Source: Azadirachta indica
Lineage: Eukaryota; Streptophyta; Magnoliopsida; Sapindales; Meliaceae
Length of the DNA stretch: 64,000 bases
Assembly: GCA_022749755.1 (NCBI GenBank)
Contig: CM040449.1
Coordinates: forward strand, 16,809,512 to 16,873,511
Direction of reading: 5' to 3'
The notes beneath the pieces are model-generated. The model saw only the letters and a list, made by a program, of their open reading frames with translations. It searched no databases and had not been told where the DNA came from. Positions 48,855 to 60,562 of this stretch are shown here, one piece after another; positions within the stretch are counted from its first letter, which is position 1, and the number at the start of each line of letters is the position of its first letter. The position numbers and the translations under genes are program-made.

Positions 48855-49534
48855 ACTTTTAAGAGTTGACGTGGTCTGTCTGATCAACAACATTGTATTC
48901 TCTCGCGAGATGAGAGAATTGACAACAGACATTGAGGAGTGAAGACTTAATTAATAACTACAACATAATTTTCCTAGTCTTTGTACGGTAATCTTATTGA
49001 AGCCATTCATAACTCTGTAGGGACAACGATAAGAAGAAGGTAACAACTGAAAAGAAGAGTCTCTTGCTGGGGTAGGGTGGACGACTTGACTTTGCTTGGA
49101 AGAGATGACCCCAAGACAATACAAAGCCTATCAATCATCAATTAATTAATTTGCCTTTCTGAGGGTTTTGCTATAGTATAATTGCTGAAATAATTTCATT
49201 AATTTTTGAATGGTTGCAGGATTTAGGCTGCGTTTAATTCTTTTTTATTTTCTAATGCTATTTTTTAAAAATTAATCAATCACAAAATTTATTTGTTAGC
49301 CGTAGAGTAGACTTCGACGCGTTGAATTGGTCTTTTTAGGTGATGCATGTATTAAATGAAGAGCGTATTCAGATCAGTGTGTGAAAATAATGTTTGAAGA
49401 CTTGCTGTAGAGATTGACGTGCTGATTTTGTTCGTTTTGAATGATTATGTACCAAAGGATCAAGCGCATGTCAGTAGTCGAACAAGGAGATCTAAATTAA
49501 CCCTTGTGAATTGTGATAATTGTAGTTGAAAGTA
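48855..49534 (+). promoter_or_regulatory. WAKL-6 upstream module
   Basis: A complete module (gttgacgtggtctg at about 48866, gagaattgacaac, ctctgtagggacaacgataag, gacttgactttgcttgg at about 49083, ggatttaggctgcg, gacttcgacgcgttgaattgg at about 49310). The TATA position has weakened to gattatgtaccaaagg (about 49442-49457). The leader cccttgtgaattgtgataattg precedes the ATG. Confidence 0.7.
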
Positions 49535-50662
49535 ATGGGGCTGCGAGGATTGCGCTACAGAATCGTCGCGCTGGTGGCAGTGCTAATAGCAGTAGTAGAC
49601 GCTGCAGCAACAGTAGCAGCAGCTAAACCGGAGCCCGGCTGCACCGATTACTGCGGAGACGTCAAAATCCCATATCCATTCGGGACGAGTCCCGAGTGTT
49701 TCTTAAACGAAGATTTTCGCATCACTTGCGATGACACTTTTCATCCTCCCAAAGCATTTTTAAGAAATTCAACTATACCAGTTGTCAGCATAACCATTGA
49801 CGATGGTGGCTTGCACATCACGAACCCTCCAGCACAAGACTGCTATGGTACGGCTTCGGAGAAGACCGTAAGATGGAGATCGCTATCTCTGTCCAGTTTC
49901 ACCATCAATAACATCCAAAACAAATTCACAGTCATTGGCTGCGACTCTTATGCTTACATTCATGGTGTCATAGGTGACAAAAACTACTACAGCGGATGCA
50001 CGTCGTGGTGTGATAGCATTGACTCTGTCACTGATGGATCCTGCGTGGGCTTTGGATGTTGCCAGATTGACATTCCTGAAGGGCTCAGAAAAATCAATGT
50101 CACAGCATATAGCTTCAACAGGCACATAAAAGTATCAGACTTCAATCCTTGCACATTTGCGTTTGTTACTGATCAAAGCAAGTTCAATTTCTCCTCCGCT
50201 TATCTTTCTGATTTCAAAGAAGACTTTCCCATAATGCTTGACTGGGCAGTAAATGGGACATGTACTGAAGAAACAGCAAACACCTCGTCGAGCAACGTCT
50301 GTGGCGAAAATGCATTCTGTTATAGCGCCGAAAGTACCATAGATTCTGGGTATGGATATCGTTGTCGGTGTAATCAGGGTTACGCTGGGAATCCATACCT
50401 CCCTGATGGTTGCCAAGGTATACATACACTTCAATTAAAATAGAAAAAAAATTCAGACATCTCTAAGTTGTTAACTCTCTTTTTATTTTAATTTTATTCT
50501 TTAATTGCAGGCGTTGATGAATGCGCGAAAAATGATCTTCACAAATGTGATGTTTCTTCGTCAACATGTGTTAATCAAGAAGGAAATTATGTTGTGAAAA
50601 TTGCATTAATTAGTGCGATACTTTATTTCCTATTTTTAAGAAATAATGAGGCATGTTTTTGA
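49535..50662 (+). CDS. WAKL-6: intact kinase-less WAK ectodomain protein
   Basis: Exons 49535-50417 and 50511-50662 join in phase 1 into an uninterrupted 344-residue frame. Order: signal peptide (about 1-27), GUB_WAK region with CGDVKIPYPFG, a complete EGF repeat ending YLPDGCQG, then a calcium-binding EGF beginning GVDEC that is cut off after GNYV. The tail reads VVKIALISAILYFLFLRNN and five more residues, a short hydrophobic stretch that could anchor the protein or be cleaved. No transmembrane-kinase exon follows. By analogy with receptor-like proteins it could bind wall pectin without signalling, acting as a decoy or co-receptor. That is inference; it may instead be a decaying copy that happens to stay open. 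It shares its 3' breakpoint with WAKL-4. Confidence 0.75.
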
Positions 50663-52113
50663 AAGTTCCAGCTCAAGGAAACATGGGCATTGGCATATTC
50701 GGTGTTTCATTTCCTTTTGGCGTTAGTGGTGCACCTTTCGTCATGGTAATCATGAGTGGTAATGTGCAGCTACAAGCCTACGTACAATTAAGATCATGTG
50801 GGTAACTTTATTTGCTTATGTAAGAATCGATGCAATTGAATCATGTCAAGTCAATTGTGTTGTTCCTTAGCAATTTTATCTGTTATTATTCCCATTAAAT
50901 TTTCGACAATTGGCATGAAAGCAAGATTGGAAGAAAAGTGAGGTAAGGACAGTGTTGTAGCGATTCTCTCCTTTTTATTAATTTTCCACTACTATAAAAG
51001 GTTTTTCTTAACAGAAAACTTGTTTATAGAAGCATTTTCTGTCGAAAAAGTTTGATATAATTTAATTAACATGATATTCGAAAAATAGTTAATCAACAAT
51101 CATCCACATTATTCTGTTAATAGCATTTTTATAATAACTCTTAAGAAAAAATAAATCAAAAATTCATATTAAGATTGTTCTTGACAAAAAAATAGAAATG
51201 ACTTTCACATAGACGAAGTCGTTTTAAAAAAGTTATGAGACTCCTGTTATTTTATTACTTTATTTAACCATTTTTCTGTTTTATTATTATTTTTTAATAT
51301 TTTAAAATTTTAAAGTCTACAACAGTAAAAAAAAATAAATTAATGATAAATTAACAACCAAAGCAACAACAAGAATTATCCAGCTAACAGCCAAAAAAAT
51401 TGCATTCATTGGAAACAAACTTATATCAGTAGATTAATGCGGGTATAAGAGCTTGGAAAAAAATTGCATGTGTCTTTTAACATAACTTTTAATAAGGATA
51501 AAACTGAAAACAATAGTACCAAGTTTAAGAGAATATTAAAGAAGTGGCAATAGCAAAAAAACTCATCAACATTCTTCTTATTATAAAACAGTAGTAAGAT
51601 TTGACTTATCTTGTTATGTCCCACTCTTACCACGACTCTCTCAGGCAATTAATAATAGTGGATATTGATGACTTAACTGCAATATATTTAAAATCATAAT
51701 TATTTAAGATAAAATTTTTAGCATCTTATACTACAAATTATAACGATAATTATAATTATAAAACACGTTGTTTTAATATAAACTTTTATGAATACATATA
51801 GCTAGCTATGAATATAAATTTATAGGTCAAGATTGAAAGGTATAAGGAAAAGTAGCTAGCGACGATGATAGACTTGACTATGGTTAGTTACGTCTTGTAA
51901 GAAGAACGTGTTGTGGAATTGGAGTAAACCCCAAGACAGGGGTTGCTGAATTTTTCCTTTGTCTACATCGACGAGAATTTATTGTAATTTATTGTGTTCT
52001 TATAATAATTGAGAAATTCATTAATTAAACAAGAATAGGTATCGTATACGTACATAAATAAGACGGACATGAAAAAAAAAAAAAAACTCGTGTAGATAGT
52101 CAACCCTTGTAAA

Positions 52114-52144
<31 letters not shown>

Positions 52145-52902
52145 AAAGATGAATGGTCTCTTGCTTATATATATATTTTTTATATCAATTATAGATTATT
52201 AAAATTTAAGCACATTCTACAATTGAGATTAATATATTCATAATTAATATATTTATAATTAATATATTTATAATTAAAACTTAAATGTAATTTTAACTGT
52301 TGCATATACATAAATCTAACGTTTCATAATTGATATAAAAAATTATATAAAAAAATGATCATTCATCCTGTCTATCTATCTATCATCTATATATATATAT
52401 ATATATAAAATAGCATAGTCAAAGAAATTTTTTAATAAAGGGTTATATATAAATAAATTTTAATAAAATTATTAAATTAATTAATTTTCGATGACTTTTT
52501 ATATTTTAATATATATATATATTTATATATATATTTAATTGATTTTCTTTTAATAACAATTAGGGAAAAGAAAAGACAATAAACTGAGTGTTAATTAACA
52601 GATATTCATCAATTCAAGCAGGGAATGAAAGCTATAATAATAGCTAGAAAAAAGACACATACAACTCTAAAGATTGGTTTGAATAACATATATTTTAATC
52701 CTCACAATTAAAAAAAAAACTCAAGTAGACTGTGTTCATAAAAATATTAAGTAATTATGGATGATTTGTTTATTATTTTTTGTTATAATTGCTATTGGAG
52801 ACTCTTAGTTATAAGTATTTCAAAAGTTAAATGTACAAAATTATCCTTACTTTTGTTCGAATTTATAGATTAAACTAATGGACAGTCACGCCAGGTACAT
52901 TG
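50663..52902. other. intergenic sequence, no gene seen
   Basis: Bases 51420-51780 repeat 37410-37800. Bases 52540-52880 match the distal WAKL upstream DNA at 13960 and 48410. (TA)n microsatellites lie at about 52125-52143 and 52386-52407. The 75-codon minus frame at 51421-51648 lies in the repeat and has no recognised domain. Confidence 0.5.
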
Positions 52903-53564
52903 TTAAGACTTGACCTGGTCGGACTGATGGACCACAATGTATCCTCTCAAGCGAGGAAAGAATTGACGGTGACGAGTGAAGACTTAGTTAATAACCACAG
53001 TATAATTTTCCAAGTCTTTGTACAGAAATCTGATTCAAGCCATTCATAACTCTGTAGGGACAAGGATAAGACGTTGGTGAAGGCTGAAGAGTCTCTTGCT
53101 CTGCTGGAGTAGAAGACTTGGCTTTGCTTGAAAGAGGCGACAAATAAATTAGCCTTTCTGAGGGTTTTGCTCGAGTATAATTGCTGTGATAATTTCAATT
53201 ATTTTTAAAATTTTTTTATTATTGAATTCTGAAATTTGATAACGGTTGCGGATTTAGGCTGTGTTTTTTTTTTATTTATTCTCTAATTATATTTTTTAAT
53301 AGTTAATCAATCAAAAATTTATTTGTTATCCGTATTGTAGACTTCGACGTGTTGAATTGGTCTTTTTACGTGATGCATGTATTAAAGGAAAAGCGCCATC
53401 AGATGAATGTGTGAGAAATGAAGTTGGAAGACTTCCTGTAGAGTTTCACGCGCTGAATTTGATCATTTCGAGTGATTATATATAATAAGGTGTAGCACAC
53501 ATCAGTACACGAACAACATCTGAAATTAACCCTTGTGAATTGTGATAAATTGGAGTTACAATTT
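52903..53564 (+). promoter_or_regulatory. WAKL-7 upstream module with TATA box
   Basis: A complete module: gttaagacttgacctggtcgg (about 52901), gaattgacggtgac, cataactctgtagggaca, gacttggctttgcttga, ggatttaggctgtgttt (about 53251), gacttcgacgtgttgaattgg (about 53341), TATATATAA at 53477-53485, then cccttgtgaattgtgataaattgg just before the ATG. Confidence 0.72.
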
Positions 53565-56509
53565 ATGGGCCTGCGAGGAATGCGATACAAACTCGTCGTG
53601 CTGGTAGCGATGCTATTGGCAGTAGTCGACGTTACTGCAACGGTTGAAGCAGCTATAGCCAAGCCCGGCTGCCCCGAGCACTGTGGAGATGTCAAAATCT
53701 CATATCCATTCGGTACGAGGGTTGGTTGTTACCTCAATGAAGATTTCCGCATCACTTGCAACTACTCGACCAACCCTCCACAAGCATTTTTAGGAAAATC
53801 AAATATCCATGTTATCAACATAAGCATTAGCGACGGCGGCTTGGGCGTCAGGTCCTTTCCCGCAGGAGACTGCTACGACACAAACGGCAGGACATTGCAC
53901 ATTATGACAGTTGGTTACATTTGTCCAAATTCTACATCAATAACACACAAAACAAATTCACGGTCATTGGCTGCGATTCGTATGCTTACATTCGTGGTTG
54001 GTTAGGCGATGCAAGATACAGTGCCGGCTGCATGTCCTTGTGTGACGACTTGAAATATGTGAGGAATGATTCTTGCATTGGCACTGGATGTTGCCAGATT
54101 GAGATTCCTAAAGGGCTTAAAAGAATCAATGTCACAGCATATAGCTTCGACGATCACATAAATGTATCAGACTTCAATCCATGCACATATGCGTTTGTTG
54201 TTGAACAAAGCAACTTCAGTTTCTCCTCCACTTATCTTTCTGATTTAAGCATGGGCTTTCCCGTGATGCTTGACTGGGCAATAAGTGGAACGTGTACTGA
54301 CGAAACAGCAAATACCTCGTCGAGAAACGTATGTGGCAAAAATGCATCCTGTTATAAAACCAACGATGCCATAGATTCTGAGTCTGGGTATCGTTGTCGG
54401 TGTAAACAGGGTTACGATGGGAATCCATACCTCCCAGATGGTTGCCAAGGTATATCCAACGTCAATTAAATAGCACAAATTTCAAACATCTCTAAGTGGT
54501 TACCTCTATTTTTATTTTAATTTTATTCTTTTATTTGCAGACATTGATGAATGCGCGAATAGTAATCTTCATAAATGTGATCCTTCTTCATCAGTATGTG
54601 TTAACCAAGAAGGTAATTATAGATGCGACTGCCGCCAGCGTTACCACAATGAAGGAAAGGATGGGCAATGTATTCCTGATCAAGTTACGGTTTTTGGTAA
54701 TCGAGATCAATTTCCAGCGGTCAAGGTTGCTATTGGTAAGGCTATATATATATATATATATATATATATACTGTATTGTTTTTAAAATTTTGGTGTGATT
54801 GTTATCCCCGTTTTAAGGTTTGGAAGTTATTGTTTCATTATCTGTCTTGTGGAGAAAACAGAGAGAAAATAGGATGTCTTGATTATTACTATTTGTATTT
54901 TTAATTGTTTTTGGCTTGAATCTCAAATTTGATTACTTCAGTTAGTTATCAACTAATATAAGATCTACTTTCAAGTATTTATTTTTCCAATGGAAGCTTT
55001 TTATTAAATACTACTTTAAAAACTTTTAAACTATATTTGTCCGCAGCCGATTTTTTATTTTTGATATTTTTTCAAGTAAAATAGAGCAATTGAAGTCATT
55101 CTACTTTAACAAAACTGCAACTGCTAATCAAGATTTGATCATAAATATATAGAGAATAAATGTTAGGTCAGCTTTACAAATCAATTTCTGTTGTTAATTA
55201 TATGTAGGTAGTACGCCTTATATTCTACTTTATTATTTCGGGGATATGAGATAATTATATTACCTTTAATTTAATTTAAAATATTGTTGTTGAATTAGGT
55301 GTTGGAATATTCATTGTGGTTGTGGTCATCAATAGCTCTTGGCTCTGCTTGATGTTGAAGAAAAGAAAGCTCGTCAAAATTAGAGAAAAATTTTTTAAGC
55401 AAAACGGCGGTTTTCTTTTACAGCAACAGCTCTCTCAACGAAGGGGATCTTCTGATACAACAAAAATCTTTACTGTAGAAGAACTCAAGAAAGCGACTAA
55501 CAACTATGCTGAGGATAGAATCATTGGTCGAGGTGGTTTTGGAACTGTATTTATTGGGTTTTTAACTGACAACAGTACAATAGCCATAAAAAAGTCAAAA
55601 CTAGTTGACCAAAGTCAAGTTGAGCAATTCGTCAATGAGGTGGTCGTGCTTTCCCAAATCAATCATAGAAATGTTGTCAGATTATTAGGTTGTTGTTTAG
55701 AGACAGAAGTTCCTTTGCTAGTTTATGAATTTGTCAACAATGGCACACTCTTTGAACACATTCATAACAAAGAGAAGTTGCCCAGACTTTCTTGGGAAAT
55801 TCGGCTAAAGATAGCTGCAGAAACTGCAGAAGTGCTTTCTTATTTGCACTCTGCAGCTTCTACTCCAATTATCCATAGAGATGTCAAGTCTAACAATATT
55901 CTCTTGGACGATAATTACACTGCAAAAGTTTCTGACTTTGGAGCTTCCAAATTAGTCCCATTGGATAAGACTCAAGTGTGCACATTGGTACAAGGAACTT
56001 TAGGGTATTTAGACCCTGAATACTTCCATACTAGTCAATTAACTGAAAAGAGTGATGTGTATAGTTTTGGAGTTGTTCTTCTTGAGTTGTTAACAGGAAA
56101 GAAAGCACTTCTGTTTAATAGGCCTGAGAGTGATAGAAGTTTGGTTAACTATTTTCTTTCTTCATTGAAAGAGAATTGTTTCTTCGAAATTCTTGAGAAG
56201 CATGTTGTAAATGATGACAATAAGGAGCAATTGAAGGAAGTGGGGAATCTAGCAGCGAGGTGCTTGAGGGTTAAGGGAGATGAAAGACCTACGATGAAGG
56301 AAGTAGCAATGGAATTGGAAGGATTGAGAAGGATGCAGAAGCACTGTTGGGATAATTCGGAATTGAATGTAGAAGCTAAGACTGTGTACTTGCTTGCTGA
56401 GACAAATGATGCTTACAACTTTGGTCATGATAGTACAAGTGCAACTAGTGTTGCTGGGTATGACAGCCTCAAAAACCAAATAATGGTAGCAATTGATGAT
56501 GGTAGATGA
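53565..56509 (+). pseudogene. WAKL-7: WAKL with a single exon-1 frameshift, kinase intact
   Basis: Exons are 53565-54449, 54541-54735 and 55299-56509, canonical and phase 1. The frame from the ATG holds through GDCYDT (about 53880) and then shifts once between about 53880 and 53905. The following sequence (SWL..FYINNTQNKF) is in another frame and then open to the end of exon 1. Exon 1 length (885) is off by one from a working phase. Exon 2 keeps all six EGF cysteines. Exon 3 is a perfect kinase: helix, GRGGFG loop, [18 protein letters not shown] and a complete tail ending AIDDGR. As written the ATG product stops at codon 147. A single lesion means recent inactivation, an assembly error, or an unrecognised splice. 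Intron 2 has a (TA)n run right after its donor. Confidence 0.82.
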
Positions 56510-56622
56510 TTTTTCCATTTTTATGACGTTCAGACGCATGTTTTCTAATTAGATTGTATTTTGTTGTTCGTATTAATGTGTCTTATCTCTTGCTAAAGAT
56601 TTATTAATCCTGAAAGACTATT

Positions 56623-56628
56623 AATAAA
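56623..56628 (+). terminator. possible polyadenylation signal after WAKL-7
   Basis: AATAAA lies 114 bp after the stop codon within a 3' region conserved with WAKL-5 and the orphan tails at 36060 and 60563. The motif is common in AT-rich DNA, so support is modest. Confidence 0.4.
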
Positions 56629-57301
56629 GTGTTTAAAAGTTGTATTTTAATTTGCTTTGTTTTCCTTTTACCACATTTTTTTAAGGAAAAGATTTTTTAA
56701 AGGGACTTTTATTTTCTTTCATTGAGGATTTAAACTCTCTCATATTAACAAAAAAGTACACGTTAAAAAAGCCATTAGCAATATACCAGCTGAACTTCTA
56801 AAATTTAAAATTTCTTTTGGTCAAAGGTAGATGACCTTAATAGTTAGGCCCTAAAAGAATTTCAAATACCCGTGTGCAAAATAATCAATTTAATTTTTTA
56901 AAAAAATATATTTTGATTACGTTGACTTCAATAAATTTTAAATAATTACGTTTAGAACTTTATAATATTAATCCTAATTTCACGGGTTATATAAAATTTT
57001 ATTTTTTATTCACAACATTTAACCCTTTTAATTTGAAATTTAATTATTACATTGCTATATGAAACAAAATTAAAAGACAATTAGGATAGGTAAAATACGT
57101 CACCATGAATAAATTTTATGAAGAAAAAGAAATTTCTAAAATAAATTAAAGTAGCTTTAATCAAAAATGGTTTGTAAAAGCCAAAATTACTTACCACGAA
57201 ATGATGGGAATTGTATAAAATAGTTTTATTTTTGAACACTAGTAACTTCTACCAAGTATATGTTTAGAAATTTATTTTAAAAAATAATAACTTATTTAAA
57301 A
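56629..57301. other. WAKL-7 3' flank, no gene seen
   Basis: AT-rich sequence resembling the flanks after WAKL-2, WAKL-5 and the 60563 fragment (for example ccacgaaatgatgggaattgtataaaata). Confidence 0.55.
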
Positions 57302-57725
57302 CATTAAAGGTCAGCTTGGTATAATTTTTTAAATAAAATTTTTTATATTAAAGATTTTTCTTACAGAGCTTTTATGAGTAGAACTTTTAACAGAAATTTA
57401 TTAATCGTTTACTTGTCATAAATAATTTTTGAAAAATTTGAATAATTATTTTAATAGATAAATTTTTAATATTTTATTTTAAAAAAATAACATAAAATTT
57501 TTAAAATAAAATAAAAATATTTTAAACATTTTTATTTTTTAAAAAATTTAGGAAAATTATACTATAAAAAACTCAAATTTTCAATTTTTTCAATAGAAAG
57601 AAAACAACTTTTTAATTCTCAAAAATTTTTTTTCTAATATTAACTTAACAAGATTAAAATATTTTAAAAATTTTATTATTAAAAAATTTTTTTTTAACCA
57701 ATAAAAAAATTAAATTACACAGACG
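57302..57725. mobile_element. AT-rich MITE-like insertion
   Basis: The paralogous site at about 18870-18890 reads straight from ataacttaattaaaata to ctaagtttagtaaaataat. Here about 420 bp of very AT-rich DNA intervenes, beginning near ggtcagcttggtataattt and ending near taaattacacagacg. The ends are weakly inverted (GTCAGC..TAATTT against GTCTGTGTAATTT). The family is unknown and borders are approximate. Confidence 0.5.
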
Positions 57726-57783
57726 CTAAGTTCAGTAAAATAATCTGGTCTCACTTGAGCTCGGTCAAAGCAGGTCAGACTAA

Positions 57784-58511
57784 TGTCACGCACTGGAAAA
57801 CTGAGGCGGAAATTTCAGCACATGCGGCACTTGAACAAATTTCAATTCACTGCTCAAGTAAGCCCTTGAACACCCAAGATCACTTTGTGTGTGTGTGTAG
57901 CGTGAGTGGAGAAGGAAAGCAAAGTAGTAGCAAAGAAGAGAAATTGCAGTGAAAACAATAGGGAGAAAGGAAACACACGTTCTGCCTTTGTTTGGAAATG
58001 AAAATGGTTGGATTTTTACATTTCACTACACTTGCATTTATATACATGGAATGAATGGATGAGATTTGACCCTCACTATACAAATGGATGGTGGAGATTA
58101 CATTACACTTAAAAATCTCACCTACCACCACTAAATATAAAATGGGCCAATTGGATCAAATACAAAAATGGGGTGTATATACAAGCATGACCACATTGGG
58201 CCTAAAACAAACATAAACCATTTGGGACAAATCCAAACATAAGTAGCCTGCATGTGTGCTGATCCAAGCTACCCAATATCCTCATGGTCTGCCCCAAATC
58301 AACCATCAAGCCTCCAACACTCTAAGTTCACCCTCACAAGCTTGCTGGCTCACGGCACACTGTTCATCCGAGGCACTGTTCATCCGCCAACCGTTTTGCT
58401 TGCACGCTCGTGTGTCGGAAGGTGTCGCTTACGTGCCCGTGTGCTAGAGGTTGCACGCTGAGGTGCCGCTACGTCTTCGGTGATTCCACTTGCATTTCGG
58501 CGCCTGTGACA
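57784..58511 (-). mobile_element. solo LTR, 728 bp, with CTAA target duplication
   Basis: The ends are TGTCACGCAC... and ...GCCTGTGACA, a six-base inverted TGTCAC/GTGACA starting TG and ending CA. The four-base CTAA lies on both sides (57780-57783 and 58512-58515). The paralogous sequence at about 18940 has a single ctaa there and no insertion. On the minus strand there is a TATA-like tatataaatgc (about 58034-58044), so the LTR is read in minus orientation. Two gatgaacagtg motifs occur. Small open frames inside are unrelated to any domain. No internal retrotransposon genes are present. Confidence 0.75.
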
Positions 58512-58930
58512 CTAAGCATACCTAGTAATAATGGAAATATCGGTCTGTCCCCGGTTTCCCATACAAGGAATGTGTTCAGCCTGCAAGCACCGGTAACACT
58601 ATAGCATAAAATTTTATACCCCTGTATTTTACTATAGTAACATATTGAGATATTCTTTATTTGATATTAACATTTTAACCCTTGATATATGGGACTAAGA
58701 TGCTAAACCTGTGCAAAATATGTATTCCACTTAAAATTTTAAAATTTTCATCCGGGTTCAGAATTTGGTTGTATCCTTTATTCAAATTTTTTAGTTAATA
58801 AATATTTATTTTGAGTTTTTAACTTTTAGATCAGTTGTTTCAAATTTCGTATGAAATATCTCAAACTTTAAAGTTTTTAATTTTATGTTAGAACTTTTAG
58901 TAATTTTTATATAAAATATTTCAAATGTTA
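58512..58930. repeat. segmental repeat, flank of copy C
   Basis: Continues the paralogy with about 18945-19350 (cggtttcccatacaaggaa, gcctgcaagcac, tgatattaacattttaaccc). A shorter related piece is at about 62325-62465. Noncoding. Confidence 0.7.
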
Positions 58931-59570
58931 AAAAGATTTAAACGTAAATATATATCAATTTTCTATAGCCCAGGATATTGAGCAATGATAATTCGTATAA
59001 GTGGGGTTTGAACTTTAAAATCACTAAAGTTATGTCCCACTCTTGCAATTTAACTATATATCATCATTAAATATCATAGTCATTCCAGAGAGAAAAATTT
59101 TGTGAAGATTTGAGTTTTTTACTTAGGTCTTTTAAAAAAATGTGTTGTACTCTCAGAGTAGACTTTGAGGCAATGACTGATTAATTTTCTATCTACGTAC
59201 ATTGATTAAAACTTTCATTTAATTTTCGTAGTATTGCAATAATTGAGCACTTCACTATTTTTTTCTTTTTAGTGAAGTACTCTTCTTTTCTACATTGATA
59301 AAAGTGGAGTAAAACAAATAACTTTAGTGTATCATGAATAATTAATATCACCTTATATTTAATTTATCTCATGTATCTTTCTATCTATCTATTGTTAACT
59401 AGTAACACATCAACAACTATTTACTTCTTAACTTTTTAATCCATAATGACTAGCCACTATTTTACTTATATCTACCTTGAAGTTAGATTATATATGTAAT
59501 GACTTCTGCGTAGAAAAATATAGTCAAAATCGACGCGCTTGATAGATCTTTGTGAGTGATTATATATGGC
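58930..59570. repeat. dispersed segmental repeat unit, copy C
   Basis: Collinear with 1200-2030 and 19350-20095 (ggtttga.ctttaaaatcac, tagtcattccagaga, cgacgcgcttga). It lacks several internal stretches, so it is the most diverged of the three. Noncoding. Confidence 0.7.
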
Positions 59571-60562
59571 GTAATTTCATTTTCGCATTTAATGTTTCAA
59601 GAAATATCAGTTTAGTTAGCATACTTCACATTTTAGATAAAAAGATTTCTAACTTTATTGAAAATCATCACTTTGGTACAAATTATTTCGATCAATATTA
59701 GATAGATTTCTTGACCAAACTTCTATCAGTTTTTAGGGTAAATTTTAATTTAATTAACATAATATTAATAATCATTAATTCAACTTTAAAATTTATAAAG
59801 TTCATTATACTATCTACGCGTTAATTTTTATCTTTATTTTTAATAATTAAAAAAATAACATAATAGTTTTATAAAATTAATTAATTAATTATATTATTTT
59901 TCTTTCTCATTGTTTTCTTCTATTTCTTTCATTTTTTCTTCTTCCCCTTCCCCATCTCTTTCTCTCCTCATTTTTTTCTATTAAAAAGAAATTGCGATGA
60001 AATTAAAACAAATTAAAATTAATCATTTGATGTTCTCAATTTAAACAAAAAAAATTACACAATGAAATTAATTTATTCAAACCAAATTGATTTCATAATC
60101 TTAGCAATTGAATCAATTAATTGACACTTAACAAAAAATAACTCAATTCCAAAAATCTTCTCTTTGTGAACAAACTCTAATTGTAATTTCAATATCTCCT
60201 AGATACGAAAAGAAAATCTGAGAAGAGAAGATAATCAATATTGATAAAAAAAATCAAATCATTTTTTCTAATCAATTTCAATTAAATTTAATGTTGGTTC
60301 AATTTTACTGATTGTATATTTAATTTTAAAAAAATTATTGACTAGAGTAGAAAATGTAACAAAAAAATTATAGAAATCCAGCAATAAAATATTGTTAATC
60401 TTTTTTAGCATAATTTGTTGAAAAGATAAACTTCTTTAATATATCAAAAAAAAAATGGGGGTGATATAAAGACAAAAATTAATACTATATTCTGCGTGGA
60501 TTTTATTGTTTTTACATTTTATTATCACAAGGAAAGGAATTACATTTATTGGATAAGATTAG
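59571..60562. other. AT-rich intergenic sequence, no gene seen
   Basis: Nothing is recognised beyond a pyrimidine-rich tract at about 59895-59970. Confidence 0.5.

Noticed and set aside
57755..58604. Several 60-80-codon frames on both strands
   Set aside because: They lie inside or across the solo LTR and conflict with each other; the longer frames reflect its higher GC content.
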